Shown: positions 12,786 through 25,690, numbered from the stretch's first letter. The stretch is DNA of 64,000 nt from Gigaspora margarita (GCA_009809945.1 WTPW01000708.1:42439-106438), one strand, 5' to 3'. Translations and numbers: made by a program. The notes: generated by a model from the sequence alone, not told the origin.

Positions 12786-15700
12786 AAAAAAAAAAAAAAA
12801 AAAAACATCTCTTTTATTTTATATACGTATTATATATATTATTATAGTTTAGTATTATTTTTTTCTTATATTCATTTATATTTATTATTTTATTTGGTTT
12901 TAACGAANANAAAAAAAAAAAAAAAAAAGAACATTTACATTTATATTTTATTCCCCCCCAAAAGTTTTTATATTATAATTCTTAATATCTATACATCCCA
13001 GCAATATTTGACCCTTTTTTTTTGTACATATTTTTTTACACTAAAAAAAAATCATGTTTAGCTTTTTCTTTTTTCAATATATTGTTAGATAGTTTCGTCA
13101 TTTATTATTTTTAAAAAAAAAACAAAAAAAAAAAAAAAATCATTTTAGTATTACAATATTAGGTTTAGGATTATCAGGAATAGATATTTGTTAAAGGAAA
13201 TTGTTATTTGATGTTTAAATTTAAATTGATGTTTAAATTGAAAGTAGGTTTTTTTTATTAAAGAATCATCCGTGAAATGTTCTTTTAATTTCACGATATA
13301 AAACTTTCACAAGTGCTACATATTGTTCATATTCGTATTTAGTGTATTTTAATAGAACAACATCATAGAACACTTTCAACTGCATAAATTTTTCAATACT
13401 ATCTACTATCTACTATCTGATACATCAATAATTGACTATATTCATATAAAATAATTGTTTTTGCTTAACTTTTCGGTTACTCATGATTATTGCAATCTTT
13501 CATATGACTTTTTCACAATAAAACTAGCAAGTATCAACATTTGACCCACATTAGGCCATTGTCCGGTTCTAATTTATCTTATAACCAGATTTTTTTTCCC
13601 CTTTACACGAACTTTCTTTTTCAAATATTTCACAGCCTCAAAATACAAATATTCCCCCGCACATTCGAAATTCATAAGTTTTCGATCAAGAATTTTTTTT
13701 TTTATACATTTACGAACACTTTTTTTTTTTGTAACACTAAATTGTATAACTTAGATTTATCGTTATTACATGGGTTGATTTATTATTCAATTTGATTATC
13801 TTGCTTCAAAGTATTGAAAATCATGATAATGCAATTTTTAATCATAAGATCGTGATTACCAAATGATTACAACCCTCTCAAAATGTAATATTATGCGGTA
13901 TTTTATATATAAAATTTATTGGAAAACTGCGAGTTTATCTCTTTTTGGATGAAACAAGTTTGAGGAAGGATATGTTGGTCTCCGTTTACTTTTTAGGAAT
14001 TAAAAAAAAAACGAATATTTAGTTGATGAGTGATAAGTGATTATTTATTAATAATGTTATGTTATTAATAATGTTGATAATAAAGTTATTGATAATAAAT
14101 GTTATATGATTTAAAAAAATGTTTATTTGATGAAAGTTATCATATTGATGCTGTGCCACTATTACTGTTATACTATCATGCTACGTTCAGTAATGCTCTA
14201 CGTTATTTCTTTTTATTGTAATTTGAATGATTTTATGTTCCATTATTTACCTGATCTTGTGAACCACTTTTAACTGTTCTATCTCTCTTACATAATATAT
14301 AATTTATAAAGTTTATAATTACATATTACATATACCTCAGAATTTACTGCGGTGATCTTTTTTAATTACGTTAAAAATTTTATTGATAATAATAAATCGA
14401 TTTTTAAAATTTTTAAATCCACAAATAAAAATTCTTTTAATTTTTTTTTTTTATCGAAATTTAGAATGTCGGAGCTACTAATTAATTATATATTATTAAT
14501 TATGATTAACAGTTATTATCGTTAATAATAAAAAATCTATCATTTTATTCCCATTTTATATTACAATGCTATGCTATGCATAATGCCGTCAAATGGAATG
14601 ATGGATTGTCAATTTTGGTTCTTACATTAGAAAAGGTATTTCATTCATTCATAAAAGCATGAATTTCAAATATAGAAATAATTAACAAAAATATAAATAC
14701 ATATACATACATATATACTAGTCTTTTTCGGTAATTTTGTGTCTCGTATCATTACATTTCAAACCGCATTTTTTACCCCATCATCATTTATTAAAATATA
14801 TGAATATCTAAACTAGAACATTTCATAGTTTTTTTTTCTTTTGAATATTTCATTCAATCATAAAAGGTTCATAATTGAATGCGAATCTCTCAATTAATAA
14901 TTGGTCGACTTTTTATATGCATGGTAAGAAATATTAAAATGATTAACATGTCAGCTTTTATGTGTCGATAAAAAAAAAAAAACAAATACGACGTAGAAAA
15001 TCTGAACATTAACAATTATTAATGTACGTACGTACAACATAGAATAATGAAAAAACTCGTCTTAACAAATAATTTTTTTCATTCGAACTAATCAGAGACT
15101 TTGTACAACTCACCTGTTAAATGCATTCGCGTTTGGAATAACCTTTGTTATATGTATAAATTTAATAATATAAAATTAATATAAAATTAAATCATTCTCC
15201 ATATTATATACTAGAAAATTCTTGAGATTATATATGATATATTATATATATATAATATGTGTATATATATATAATATATGTATATAATGTGTATATATAT
15301 ATATATATTTTTTTTTGTTATAATTTTTGATGATACTGTATATACATATATACATATATACGATCGTTTATTCTTTTAATATTCATTTAACATACATATA
15401 TTAACATTTGATTGGTGTAAACTTATATACACTATACACTATTAATCAAACTAATTATATTTTAAGTTTTTTTTTTTAACAAACTTGCGCCTCAAATTCG
15501 ACCAGTCTAGATCTCAATTGGCTTAAATACTCGGCATAAAATTAAATTTATTTTAGTTAGTTCATTTAAAATAAAATTTATATACTTTTATGCTGAAGAA
15601 CTTTCGTTTGATTTAATTTAATTGATTCAATTGATCAAAGTAAAATAATTTTGTAATTTTTAATTTCTCAATTTCGCTTTATATCAATTTATAAGATTTA

Positions 15701-16626
15701 AATCGCTCGGCGTAGACAGTTACCAATGTATTGTTTAGTTAATAATTTACTGTATTAATGCATCGTATCTAATAAAGTTTATAAATTAAAGTAATTACTA
15801 CAGTATATATTGATTAAGCAATATACAAGCTTGATATATTTGAAATTTGGTTGAACTGCAGTATAGGTAGTCAAATATAATTATTATTATATATAGAAAT
15901 TATATATAATATATAACTATTAATTAATTAACCTAATTTAAATAATATTTAGAATTAATTTAAGATTAGGGTTAAGGTCTGGGGTTTAAATTAGTTTAAA
16001 ATAGGTGGCTTAAATACAATATGTTATTGTACAATTTTACTATATAATACTATAATTATGCATTACAATATATTATTATATAACATTATTATTTTTTAAT
16101 TAGATTTTAAAAAATATATATAACCCCTGCTTTTTTATTCAAAGCAAAGTAGGTTTTATTTCTTTCTTTTTTTTTAAAAAAAAAATAAATATCCTATTGT
16201 TATATTAGCATATTCTTAAATATTATTGTTAGAAAATATCATATAACTATTAAGTATAGTATGAATTTTTAGTAAACCAATCAATTTCTTGATATTGGTT
16301 TTATTAGAAAAACTGTTTTCTATTCTTCAAAAGAGGCTATATTTACTATAACTTATTATTATATCTTGTTATTATAACTTATTATTTTAATTTATTATTA
16401 TAACTTATTATTTTAATTTGTTATCTTAGCTTGTTATTTTAACTTGTTATCTTAATTTATTATTATAACTATTATCACATTTTCTTAAACTCTTTTTTAT
16501 TATTATATTAGTTTAATTTGAAATTATTTTTAAATATTAGTATTAGAAAATATTATAATATTATGAAACAGGTTTCTAGCATAGTGTAACAATATAGTAC
16601 AAAATAAACTTTGTGAATGTATATTT
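12786..16626. other. AT-rich intergenic region, no supported gene
   Basis: It begins with a roughly 20-base A-run right after the F-box stop and contains two unresolved bases at 12908 and 12910. Homopolymer tracts and TA microsatellites (15225-15310, 15340-15360) are common. An open frame at 13541-13795 starts at a TTG and reads as low-complexity F/N/I residues, so it is not called. The stretch 16330-16460 is a degenerate repeat of TTATTATAACTTATTATTTTAA. Confidence 0.55.
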
Positions 16627-16640
16627 GATATTATATAATT

Positions 16641-17759
16641 TTTTTTTTTTTTTTAACCTTTCGGCAGTCTTGCCTCAACTTTATTAGGTTTTAATATTAT
16701 ACTAGAAATATTATTGTTACTCATAAGGAAATTCCTTTTGATACCTAAGTTACAAGTTAATGCTCACCTGGCTTTTTGTGACTAAAGTCCAAATTACCCA
16801 TGTGCGACCTGCTATAAGCAGAGATTTTCCTCTATACAATTCCCTTCTACAACTGAAGAAAACAAATACATCACTGGAAGGATTCTACTGGCCCATCAAG
16901 ACTACCTATCCTTTCTTTAAAACTTCTTCCACCTAGATCTGAGCAGAATAGTTTATCTCTTACTCTTATATAAAAAACAAAATAAATGCCATATCTATAA
17001 GAGAAAATCAAAATTTAGGAAAAGAAAAAAGAAAAAAGAAACTTATAAAAGAAAAGATAAAAGGAAAAAAAAAATCCTAAACATAATTTAATCATAAAAG
17101 AACAAAGATGAAAAAAGCAAAAAAAAGAAAAAGTAATCTAATAATAAAAATTATATAATACTATGCAAGGAATCGTCTCGCCTAAGTATTATATGTATAT
17201 AGTAAAAAAAAAAAAAGTTCTGGAATTTGGACTCTAATAATCGACCATCTCTTTTGCGCCATGTCACAATACGTGTCCGTTCCTGTTTATCCACTTGCAT
17301 GCCTTCTTCCTGATTAGGTTAGGAACAACAATGCCGATCTTTTGGAGGGGGTACGCCAAATGTCCTACTTTTTGTTCATAATCCCAGAAAAAAAACTCCA
17401 AGAGAGAATATTGTAGCAGGTGTATGGAAATTGTGTACTTGTCGTCAAAAACCTTAAAGAAAGTATTGAAAAACTCATTTTTTAGTTCATTGTCTAGCCA
17501 GCTATAAGATCTTCGTCGACAAAAGAAATCTTTCACCAGAATTTCTTGTACCAAGGGCACCAACTGCCAGTTATCTTGCACAACTGACGCTTCTGGCTTG
17601 TGTGCCGAATATATAAAGGAGTCCCCGAAACAACAAGAGCAGAAAAAGATTGACCTTTATAAAAACCAGTATTAATAACTGCTTCGTCTTTTACTTAAAA
17701 ATTTTGTATTTCTTTTGTTCAGAAATTTGAACAAGTGATCGACAAGAAGAGTGTTTTTG
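16641..17759 (-). mobile_element. RE1 retroelement copy a
   Basis: This minus-strand element is flanked by a perfect 14-bp target duplication, GATATTATATAATT, at 16627-16640 and 17760-17773. Its 3' end is a T-run on the + strand preceded, in element sense, by CCTAATAAAGTTGAGGCAAG and ACTGCCGAAAGG. That tail closely matches the end of the LINE at 42035-42072. The 5' end carries CGATCACTTGT, shared with the other RE1 copies. A long duplication plus A-tail implies target-primed reverse transcription. No reverse transcriptase is present, so it is probably mobilised by the LINE. Confidence 0.85.
17264..17581 (-). pseudogene. Short open frame of RE1 copy a
   Basis: This 105-residue frame inside the retroelement contains QDNWQLVPLVQEILVKDFF, LDNELKNEFFNTFFKVF and KVGHLAYPLQKIGIVVPNL. 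The same segments, with frameshifts, are recoverable in copy c (47.5-47.8 kb, minus), and the KVGHLAYPP-like end recurs in copies b, d and e. It is therefore a family feature and not chance. I do not recognise the protein; it may be a vestige of a longer ORF in an autonomous relative. Confidence 0.45.
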
Positions 17760-17782
17760 GATATTATATAATTAGTATTTTA

Positions 17783-18843
17783 TAGAGGTTAGACCCGGAT
17801 GCAAAATTGTCACCCAGATCACCTGTGTGATTTGAAATCGGGTGACCCAGGTGAAAACGGTTTGTATATAAAGGTCCTGGAGTTGTATGGATTATTGGGT
17901 GAACAGATCACAAGATCAAAATGTGATTAATATGCATGACAGTAATGATTACCATGCGTGCGAAAAATTGGAGTGTTGGTCAACTATGCAAAACAAACTA
18001 TATGCAGTTCCAGTAAGAATTAATTTTTAAGATCTTATGATCAGAATAGTAATCAGATAGTGACGGGGGTTATTTATATTTAATTAATAGTAAAGAATGT
18101 CTTGTGGGCTTTTAGATGTCTAGAGCAAATAGCTCTATTTTTCTTAATTATTTTAGCGTAATCGATTTTTTGAGAGCCTTTATGACGAAGTTACGTTATA
18201 AAACTTCATTACTATTACCATTATACTCGGATTAATCTTATATCACTATAAAATAATTTATTGATGCTGCATTTGTTAATTGTTACCCTTTAATATTTCA
18301 TTGTCCCCCTTAAAAACTATTATTATTGTTCTCGCATTACATAACCTTAAAGTTAATACCTTATCGATGTCCTCTCTACATTGTTTTGTAAACTAACCCT
18401 TAAATTGATTGCATAATTAATCAGACATCCTGACTCGGATCCAAGTAATTTGTGACTTTACGTAACTTGCATATATTAATTTTATAAAAATAAAAATATG
18501 AAATTGATACTGAACATATACGCCTTAACCCGATTGCAAATCAAAATTTGACTGCCATAAACAGCCAACTAGTATATTAGAAAAAATTATGTTAGNTAAT
18601 TCTATATGTACAAAATATCCGGCATCATAACATACTAATATCCCCATTCCTGGTTTTGCGCAACTACATTGCGCAGCTACTTATTATACGGACATCATGG
18701 ATATATCTATAAAACTTAACCAATCGAATGAATGCCCTTCTATGATCTTAAACCCGATTTTGACCCAGGTTGTAAAATCTTGACCCAGGTGAACCGTTTT
18801 GATATGGGTGACCCAGTTTACTACAACTCGGGTCTAAACTCTA
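17783..18843. mobile_element. hAT-like non-autonomous element, 8-bp duplication GTATTTTA
   Basis: The ends are TAGAGGTTAGACCCGGATG and, in reverse complement, TAGAGTTTAGACCCGAGTTG. The perfect 8-bp duplication GTATTTTA lies at 17775-17782 and 18844-18851. The subterminal regions repeat TGACCCAGGTG-type motifs in both arms, as expected of transposase-binding sites. Length is 1061 bp with no open frame. TAG-type ends with an 8-bp duplication place it in the hAT superfamily. It landed 1 bp from the target duplication of the neighbouring retroelement. One unresolved base is at 18596. Confidence 0.88.
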
Positions 18844-18851
18844 GTATTTTA

Positions 18852-19784
18852 TTATTATATATTTATAGTTATATTATTATATTTTATTATTGCATTATTA
18901 TTATAATATATTATATTATATAAATATAGGAAAAGATTTTATTGAGTAAAATAATAAGGTACAGTAACTGTACTACAATACTGCAGCTTAGTTAGGAAAG
19001 TGCAGTAAATCATGTAATTAGGGTTTACATAAACCATACCCCCCCTGCGTGATAAAGCTATTTACCAATTAAAATTTATCTTTTAAAAAAATGCAACAAA
19101 AGCAAATAAGAGATGTTTATCAGTTTTGTACAAAATTAGCATTTTTTATAACTTTTTATAAAAAAGTTACTTCTCTATAATGGTCTCTAATAAAAATTTA
19201 TCAGTTTTTGAATTAGTTTTAATTAGGGACCGATCAACAACTTATTTTCTCCACACTCTATATAAATTACTTAAGAATCAATGCGAAGTATTTTTTAAAG
19301 ACTATTATAGAAAAATAATTTTCTATAATTTATTTATTGGACAAACTTTAGTTAAAAATGCCAAATCTTGCTCAATAGAACCGATTAACATCTCTAAATA
19401 TTAACTTTGCTATCTGTATGCTTTTAATATTTTTATTTTTATTTTATAACAATAATCAAAATTTGTACAAAATAAAAATATTAAAAAATGATACTATCAA
19501 ATAACCAGAATGCTAATTATATATATAATGAATCAGAATTCTTCTAGTACTAAATCCACTATAGCAAAAATCTATATAAAATTTGGATATTCATACAATG
19601 CTGCTCGTGAATATCCAAACTTGTATATATTCAAAGGATTTAGCCTCTAGCATCAAAAAAAATTTGCAATTTACATTATGCATTCATAATTTCATCTATG
19701 ATTAGCCTACTTAAAGAAAATAGTGACTATAACTTCAATAAAGTATATATACTTATAGGCATTATATTGGTGCCTCATAACTTT
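18852..19784. other. AT-rich stretch with one weak open frame
   Basis: A 74-codon frame at 19180-19404 (ATG start) includes RDRSTTYFLHTLYKLLKNQC. It has no recognised domain and no neighbouring support. It may be a remnant of a transposon gene or chance; nothing else is supported here. Confidence 0.3.
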
Positions 19785-19792
19785 GTTATGAT

Positions 19793-20078
19793 TAGGGCTC
19801 TGCAATTTGATTTGATATTCAAATATTTGAATCAAATATTTGATCAAATTCAAATTCAAATTTGACTATATTTGATTTGATCAAATTCAAATATGATCAA
19901 ATTTGATTTGATTTGACAAATATTTGATTTGATTTGAAAATTAATATTAAAAATTCAAATCCAAATCAAATTCAAATTCAAATATTTGAATCAAATCAAA
20001 TTCAAATTAGAGTCAATTTGATTTGATCAAATTCAAATTGGACCAATATTTGATTTGATTTGAATTTGAGGAACTCTA
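19793..20078. mobile_element. hAT-like MITE made of TTTGATTTGA repeats, duplication GTTATGAT
   Basis: The ends TAGGGCTC and GAACTCTA (reverse complement TAGAGTTC) are bounded by a perfect 8-bp duplication GTTATGAT at 19785-19792 and 20079-20086. The whole 286-bp interior is a degenerate array of CAAATTCAAA/TTTGATTTGA units on both strands, so the element can fold on itself at many registers. It has no coding capacity. Confidence 0.9.
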
Positions 20079-20589
20079 GTTATGATGAATTATAAATGTA
20101 GTTCTTTCTATCAATATCCATAAATAGAAAAACTGAAATATATTAATATTTCATGTTTTTCAATTTCTGGATTATACTTGTAAAACAAACTTGCTAACAA
20201 GTTTGATTTTTTTGTTTCAGATTTTAGTCACATGCATATTCCCAAAATATTAGTTATCAATTACTGTATTTCATAAAATAACAGGCATGGGCATTATTTA
20301 GAAAATTGCATCTTTTAAAATAGTATGCGAGGCATACCAGCTTTCTCTTGATATAGCTACTTATATAATGCATATAGTCATTATTTGAAAAACAGGTTTC
20401 ATTTCTTGTCTTGATATAATACCAATACACTTACTCTAAATAATGTGTATATACTCGAAATAACACGTAGATGGGCATTATTTCATAAAAATACAGTATG
20501 CCAGAATTACTAATGTTCAATAAAAAAAATTATTATGCTTACCCAGAATAAGATCTTTGAGCTGTATTGTTTTAATTATAGGCTGAATT

Positions 20590-20785
20590 TATAGATTTGG
20601 TCGACCAAACTCATATTTCAATCAAATTCGAATATTTTGATCTATTCTTGATATTTTGTCATCAAGTGATCAAATTTTGATAATTTTGATGCTATTCAAA
20701 TTATTTTAATGAGAAATAAAAATATCAACGATAGATCAAAATATACGAATTTGATTGAAATTTGGTCGACTAACCCCATAAAAAA
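20590..20785. repeat. Palindromic MITE-like element
   Basis: The left arm GGTCGACCAAACTCATATTT and CAATCAAATTCGAATATTTT is repeated in reverse complement at the right end (GAATTTGATTGAAATTTGGT, CGACTAACC). It is about 195 bp with a TTTTGAT-rich centre. I could not find a convincing target duplication. Confidence 0.65.
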
Positions 20786-22917
20786 TAAATTTTTAGATTA
20801 TTGTTTTATTGTATTAATTTCCTTTTGGAAAAGTTTATATAGCTACATTTATAGCTACTGAATTAGCAAATCCAAAAGTGTAAAGATATTTAAATAGAGG
20901 GCACAAAATTGATCTGTAATTAATTTTTCCTATAATATAGTATATTAAATAAAAAAATTCATGTTATTAGCTATCCAAAATGATACAAAGTTTTCTTTCA
21001 ATGCTAAATTTTTCAAAAACTTACTTGTATGTTACTTCTACAACTTTGTATCATGAATTTTGCAACGCATTTGCATTTTTTATAATGGTCAAAGCTTGTA
21101 ATCCAAATATAAATTAGCAAAATTTAATGGATACAGCAAATAATGAATAGTAGAAATGTCGAAATGAATCTGAAATAACTATTAGAAACCAAATAAGTCA
21201 ATATTTTGTTGCCTGTCCATCTATTATATGAAACACAAATTTTTTTACCTCTTAGTTTATATAATTCAAACTCTTCAAGTTCAAATTCTACAGTTCTTCA
21301 AATTACTGCGCTAATTCTTTATCTTCATATCTGTTGTCGTGTCTATCGAATGAAGAAAGTAATCTTGCTCCTAATGTATTAATACAACATTAAGCTTTAA
21401 ATTTAATTAAAGAAGCTGAAGCTAAAGCAAATGAATATAAATATTTATTATTAAATACTAGTGACAAGGATTTTAGGTCTTATATATATAAGAAACTGAA
21501 GGATAGTCATATGTAGTGATGCTACCAAAATTGATTTTTGAAAAAGGCCTATTTTGTCTTCATTAAAGAAAATTAAAATTTTTTATAAGGAAGAGCAAAT
21601 AAAATTTATATAGATATGTTTTTTATAATTTCATTTATTTAAAAAAAGTATCAAATAATTTTATCTTTCAAGTAAAATAGGTCAAAAACAATTTCATCTT
21701 CAAATTTTAATTTCAGATATTCAAACCCGAAATACTTTCATCCTCATATATAGTCGTATGATTATTAAAAAGAAAAAACCATTTTAGATCACTTCAAAAC
21801 CATGCTAAATCTCAAGCAAAACTTAGAGAAAAAAATGTAAACAACTTGATGAAGGTATTGCTATAATATATAATACTAGTGGGTACCCCTCTAAACTTCA
21901 AAAAAATCTAATTTGCTCGATCAAATACATGATTGTGTTGAATATAGTGCTATGAAAAAAAAAAAAAACTATGATTAAAGTTCACACAATCAAACACTTA
22001 AGGGAAAAATTACAAGAAAAATATAATATTTATCTAACTCGACAAACTATTTCAATCTATCTTTTGCCTTGACATTCTAATTCATGCCAAACATGTCACC
22101 ATCATCATTCTGTACAAATTAAAATAAGTGCTGTTTCTCAATCTAAAATGAAACCTCATGTGAATAAACACTACTGTCTCGTATTAGTTAAAATAGCTAG
22201 AGTGTTTGCTGCAACCTTTGCTAGTAATATCCTTATCATTTTACAAAATGATAAGGTTAAGATTAGTTTAGATATGCTAGCAGTTAATAGAACCTTTAAA
22301 AGTATCCAATTATTAAATGAACCTATTACCGTCTCTGACTATGATTTTCCTGTGAAGCAAAACAAAAACTTATACCTTTAGTATATCTCATTATTAATCC
22401 TGAAAATACAAATGAAATATTGTATTAAGGTCAATTATCCATTTATATCTGACCAGAATATTTTGCAGAAACTTTGTCATTATCTCATATAAGAAATTTA
22501 ATCGATATTTCTAAGTATGATGATCTTGTATCAACATTAAATAATGGTGATTGTCTCAAGTCTATTAGGATTTTGTTAGTTGAAAGAAGGCCAGATGAAA
22601 ATTTAAAATATTTAAAAAATATTGTTGAATACTATTGTCTTTTTTGTAAACTTGATCTTAATCATCTTTTAGTTCAAATACATGCCCTCTACTAGTCAGC
22701 TTACAACCCAGTCGAATGAAGTATGTGAACACTTTTTGAAAAGCTGGCTGGGATTGAACTTCTGGTTGATGAATTTGATCAGTATTGCAGTAATAATATA
22801 TCTTTAATAAATTAATAAAATCTATAATTATAAAAAACATATATATATATACAGAAGAAGCATTTTAGACAAAGTTAAAATAAAGTTGGGACAAATAACT
22901 GACTGAGAACTTGATTA

Positions 22918-23448
22918 GAGGACATTCATAAATAATGTTATGCTTGATGGAGTCCCCCAAAATATAATGATTTTCCAATAAGTAAAGGGGGTTCCTCAAA
23001 ATATAATGCAATTTTTTTATAAAAATTTGTTTAAAACTTGATCCAGTGTTCTAAATTGGATGATTTTGGTATCATTTGAATCGTCTCAAGGAGAGGATTC
23101 TAATAGTACAAAATTATTTGATTTGAATCACTGGATCACGTTTTATTGATGAAATACTATTGGTTATTATGTTTTCTTATAAAATTATTATAAAATTAAT
23201 AGTATTTTGTGAATAACTCTTGATCTGGTAATCCAAATGAAATAATTTTGGTACCATTGGATTTGTCTCATAGAGACGAATCGAATAGTACTAAAATTAT
23301 CTATATTGGATCACTGAGTTATAATATATCCAAGTTTTTGTAAAATTTTATATATAAACATATAGATTTTTAAAAATTTTTTTATATAGTCTGGGGGGGT
23401 CAAGAGCTACTATTGTAGAGGTACATAATGTTATTTATGAATGCCCCC
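22918..23448. mobile_element. 530-bp TIR element (H1 family), TTA duplication
   Basis: The ends GAGGACATTCATAAATAATG and, in reverse complement, GGGGGCATTCATAAATAACA are flanked by TTA at 22915-22917 and 23449-23451. Internal inverted modules (ACTTGATCCAGTG...GGTATCATTTGAATCGTCTC and its complement) are shared with three other copies here. A 3-bp TWA duplication and G-rich ends fit PIF/Harbinger (Tourist-like) MITEs. It splits the transposase pseudogene at 21.4-24.5 kb, so it is younger. Confidence 0.88.
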
Positions 23449-23461
23449 TTATATATGAGGA

Positions 23462-23595
23462 CAAGTTTAGAATATCTTGTGTTCTCATGACCAGAATCAG
23501 ATGATATTTATACCATTTGATTCCTCTTAATTGTGTGGTATAAATTTTATCAGATTTTGATCACAAAAACACAAGATATCCTGGTTCATCATAAC
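23462..23595. repeat. Palindromic MITE-like element next to the H1 copy
   Basis: The arms GAATATCTTGTGTTCTCATG and ACAAGATATCCTGGT are inverted, with a centre rich in ACCATTTGATTCC and its complement-like GGTATAAAT. It lies inside the transposase pseudogene, between the H1 MITE and the C-terminal coding part. Confidence 0.6.
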
Positions 23596-24826
23596 ACTCC
23601 CTTCCCCTTATATATGTAATAAAATACAAAAATAATATTTTTTTTAAAAAACCTCAGTATGATCTATGTTCTATTATAGAATCTCATTTTAATAGTCAAA
23701 TTGTAGTTATAAATGAAAAATTGGCAAGATGCAATTTTGAATTTTCTGAACAATATTTGTGTGAAATTTGAAGATGTGACAATATTCATGGGAGGCAAGT
23801 GTATATTAATTATATTGATTACAATAAAGATCCATTCTATAATAAAGGTAAAAAGCCTACTACATGGTTATGGATAGAACATCATGTTTAACTATGCCAC
23901 TATTCTCTTGACTTGCAAAAATGTTCAGATCAAAATTGCTGTAATGATGTTTATACAAAAGAAGCAGTTGATTTATTAAAAGAGAATAATAGGATTCTTC
24001 CACTGCTTACAAAAGTGAAAAATAGTCACTATTTGAATCCAATTCATATTTTGCAATATATGGATTAAACAAAATTGTCTAAATATGATGAGGAGTGCCC
24101 TTCGATATTATCACAAACACATCAGAGACTTTGTTGCAACATATGTAACAAATATTTTCCTATTATGAAAATGATTACTAAATACAAACAAGAAATTCAT
24201 ACAAATCAATTACATAAAAAAACTAAAAATCAGACCTTTGTACATAATTTCGAACTTCTTATTGTATTAATAGAAAATGCTAGCTCATCATATTTTTTTA
24301 CACAAGAAGTTATTGAATCTTTAGATTATCTTGATAATAACAACTAACAAGTACAATTAAGTAATTCAAATTTTATAGAAGATTTCTCCAACCTACCTTC
24401 TGCTTGTCTATTTCAATCAAATAAGGTTTTTGATCTATGTGAAGCCCTCTATGATATTGAATAAAAGTTATTACTAAACAGGATAGTATTTTTTTTTATT
24501 AGCTATAAAGACTTTTTGTAGTTTTATTATTGGGTATATAATTATTAAAATGAATAGTATTAGATTAAGGGTTTTAAGTTTTTGCAAATACCAATTCAAT
24601 CTAAAGTTGTAAAGCTTTTTTTACCTTTCAATTTAAAAATAAATCAATAATAAACTTGTGTGATCAAAAATAATTATAAAAAACTTACTAGCAATAGATT
24701 AAGGACCCAAAAAAAAATTAGATCAGTTATATACTACATGATCGAACTTGTATTAATAGTTTAGAACTTCTTTACAAAAATCTATTTAAAATAAATTAGA
24801 TCAAAAGTTATTAGATTAATACATAT

Positions 24827-24945
24827 CACTCTGGTTGTACCAACATCTGATTATAACAATATTGTAGTAAAATCTTTCTATACTGACAATTTTTTTCAAA
24901 ATTTTAATATAAAAAATGGTGTAATTCACTGTCTCAAAAATGTCA
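24827..24945. repeat. Short TIR element (TCACTCTGGTT ends)
   Basis: The left end TCACTCTGGTTGTACC and right end TATAACCAGAGTGACAG are inverted copies about 115 bp apart. The interior is AT-rich and non-coding. Target duplication not resolved. Confidence 0.6.
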
Positions 24946-25153
24946 ATATAACCAGAGTGACAGTACTATATCAAGCTAAAATAAAAGATTGGGATTTAGT
25001 TTGTTTTGAATTGGCTAGCTAAGAAAGAAGTCTATAGTATATGACCGCAAGCAGATAAGGGTTATGAATGAGAACCAATTTCACTATCGTCATATTGATC
25101 TCATTGATTTATACTTTGTATTACATTATATGTATGCATTAATCAGTATATAC

Positions 25154-25382
25154 CAGTATTAATTTTTTAATTAAAATTTACTGTGCGGATACTGCACAAT
25201 TCATAAACTTTTTCTGTGCGGCAAATAACAAAAATAACTGAGAAAATGCTTGAAACTGTGCGCACTATTTACAAAATGCCAATTTTTTCTGTACAGTATC
25301 TGCACAGCTACAGAAAAAAAATGTGTACAAAATTTGGTTTCTGTGTGCTGCGCACAGTCTGCACAGTAAAAAATAATCACTA
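25154..25382. mobile_element. hAT-like MITE with CTGTGC-rich ends, duplication GTATATAC
   Basis: It starts CAGTATTAAT and ends ATAATCACTA, bounded by a perfect 8-bp duplication GTATATAC (25146-25153 and 25383-25390). The subterminal regions carry inverted TTTACTGTGC-GGA motifs, with several further CTGTGC/GCACAG copies inside. At 229 bp it has no coding capacity. Confidence 0.85.
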
Positions 25383-25403
25383 GTATATACTATATATATA
25401 ATA

Positions 25404-25690
25404 TATATTATTAGTCATCCGATTTGTCACATGTAAATTTGGTTAATATAAAATTTTAAAAAATTATATATAAAATTACTATAAACTTTGAAGCAATGAT
25501 GTTTCTCAACCTACATATTAACTTAAAATTAAATTTTGTGATTACATAGAGCAAAAAAAGGTGAATAAAAAACATTTTCTGCCAAGCCACAGTTCTGCCG
25601 TTTTTGCAAAACCCAATATTTTTGATTTTAAGATAAGAAGCATATATAAAATCATGCTCTGAACAACTTTACTTAGTTAGCGGTGATGTA
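25404..25690. mobile_element. Single arm of the AGTCA foldback family
   Basis: It begins TTAGTCATCCGATTTGTCAC and runs through CTACATATTAACTTAAAATT to ATGCTCTGAACAACTTTACT. This matches one arm of the foldback at 38938-40078 and the corresponding part of the 3.65-kb palindrome at 57777-61424. The second arm is missing, so it is a half element. Confidence 0.7.

Larger units (their letters stand above)
21360..24475 (+). pseudogene. Decayed DDE-like transposase with C-terminal C2H2 finger
   Basis: Discontinuous plus-strand frames join into one protein. Pieces in order: NLLDQIHDCVEYSAM and IKHLREKLQEKYNIYLTRQT (21.9-22.05 kb); KMKPHVNKHYCL, NDKVKISLDMLAVNRTF, VSDYDFPVKQ (22.1-22.38 kb); LLVERRPDENLKYLKN, LLVQIHALY, SAYNPVE and LFEKLAGIELLVDEF (22.47-22.77 kb); then after a MITE, CSDQNCCNDVYTKEAVDLL, YDEECPSILSQTHQRL and CNICNKYFPIMKMITKYKQE (23.7-24.35 kb). 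The spacing resembles transposases with a DDKA..VDGGPDENPR..NPVERRM layout, from general knowledge of that family. Here key acidic positions are altered (NDK for DDK, VERR for VDGG), and stops or frameshifts are frequent. It is interrupted by the MITE at 22918-23448 and perhaps by a smaller insert at about 21500-21780. It is inactive; the superfamily is not assigned. Confidence 0.65.

Noticed and set aside
13541..13795. 84-codon plus-strand frame
   Set aside because: TTG start and F/N/I-rich low-complexity composition.
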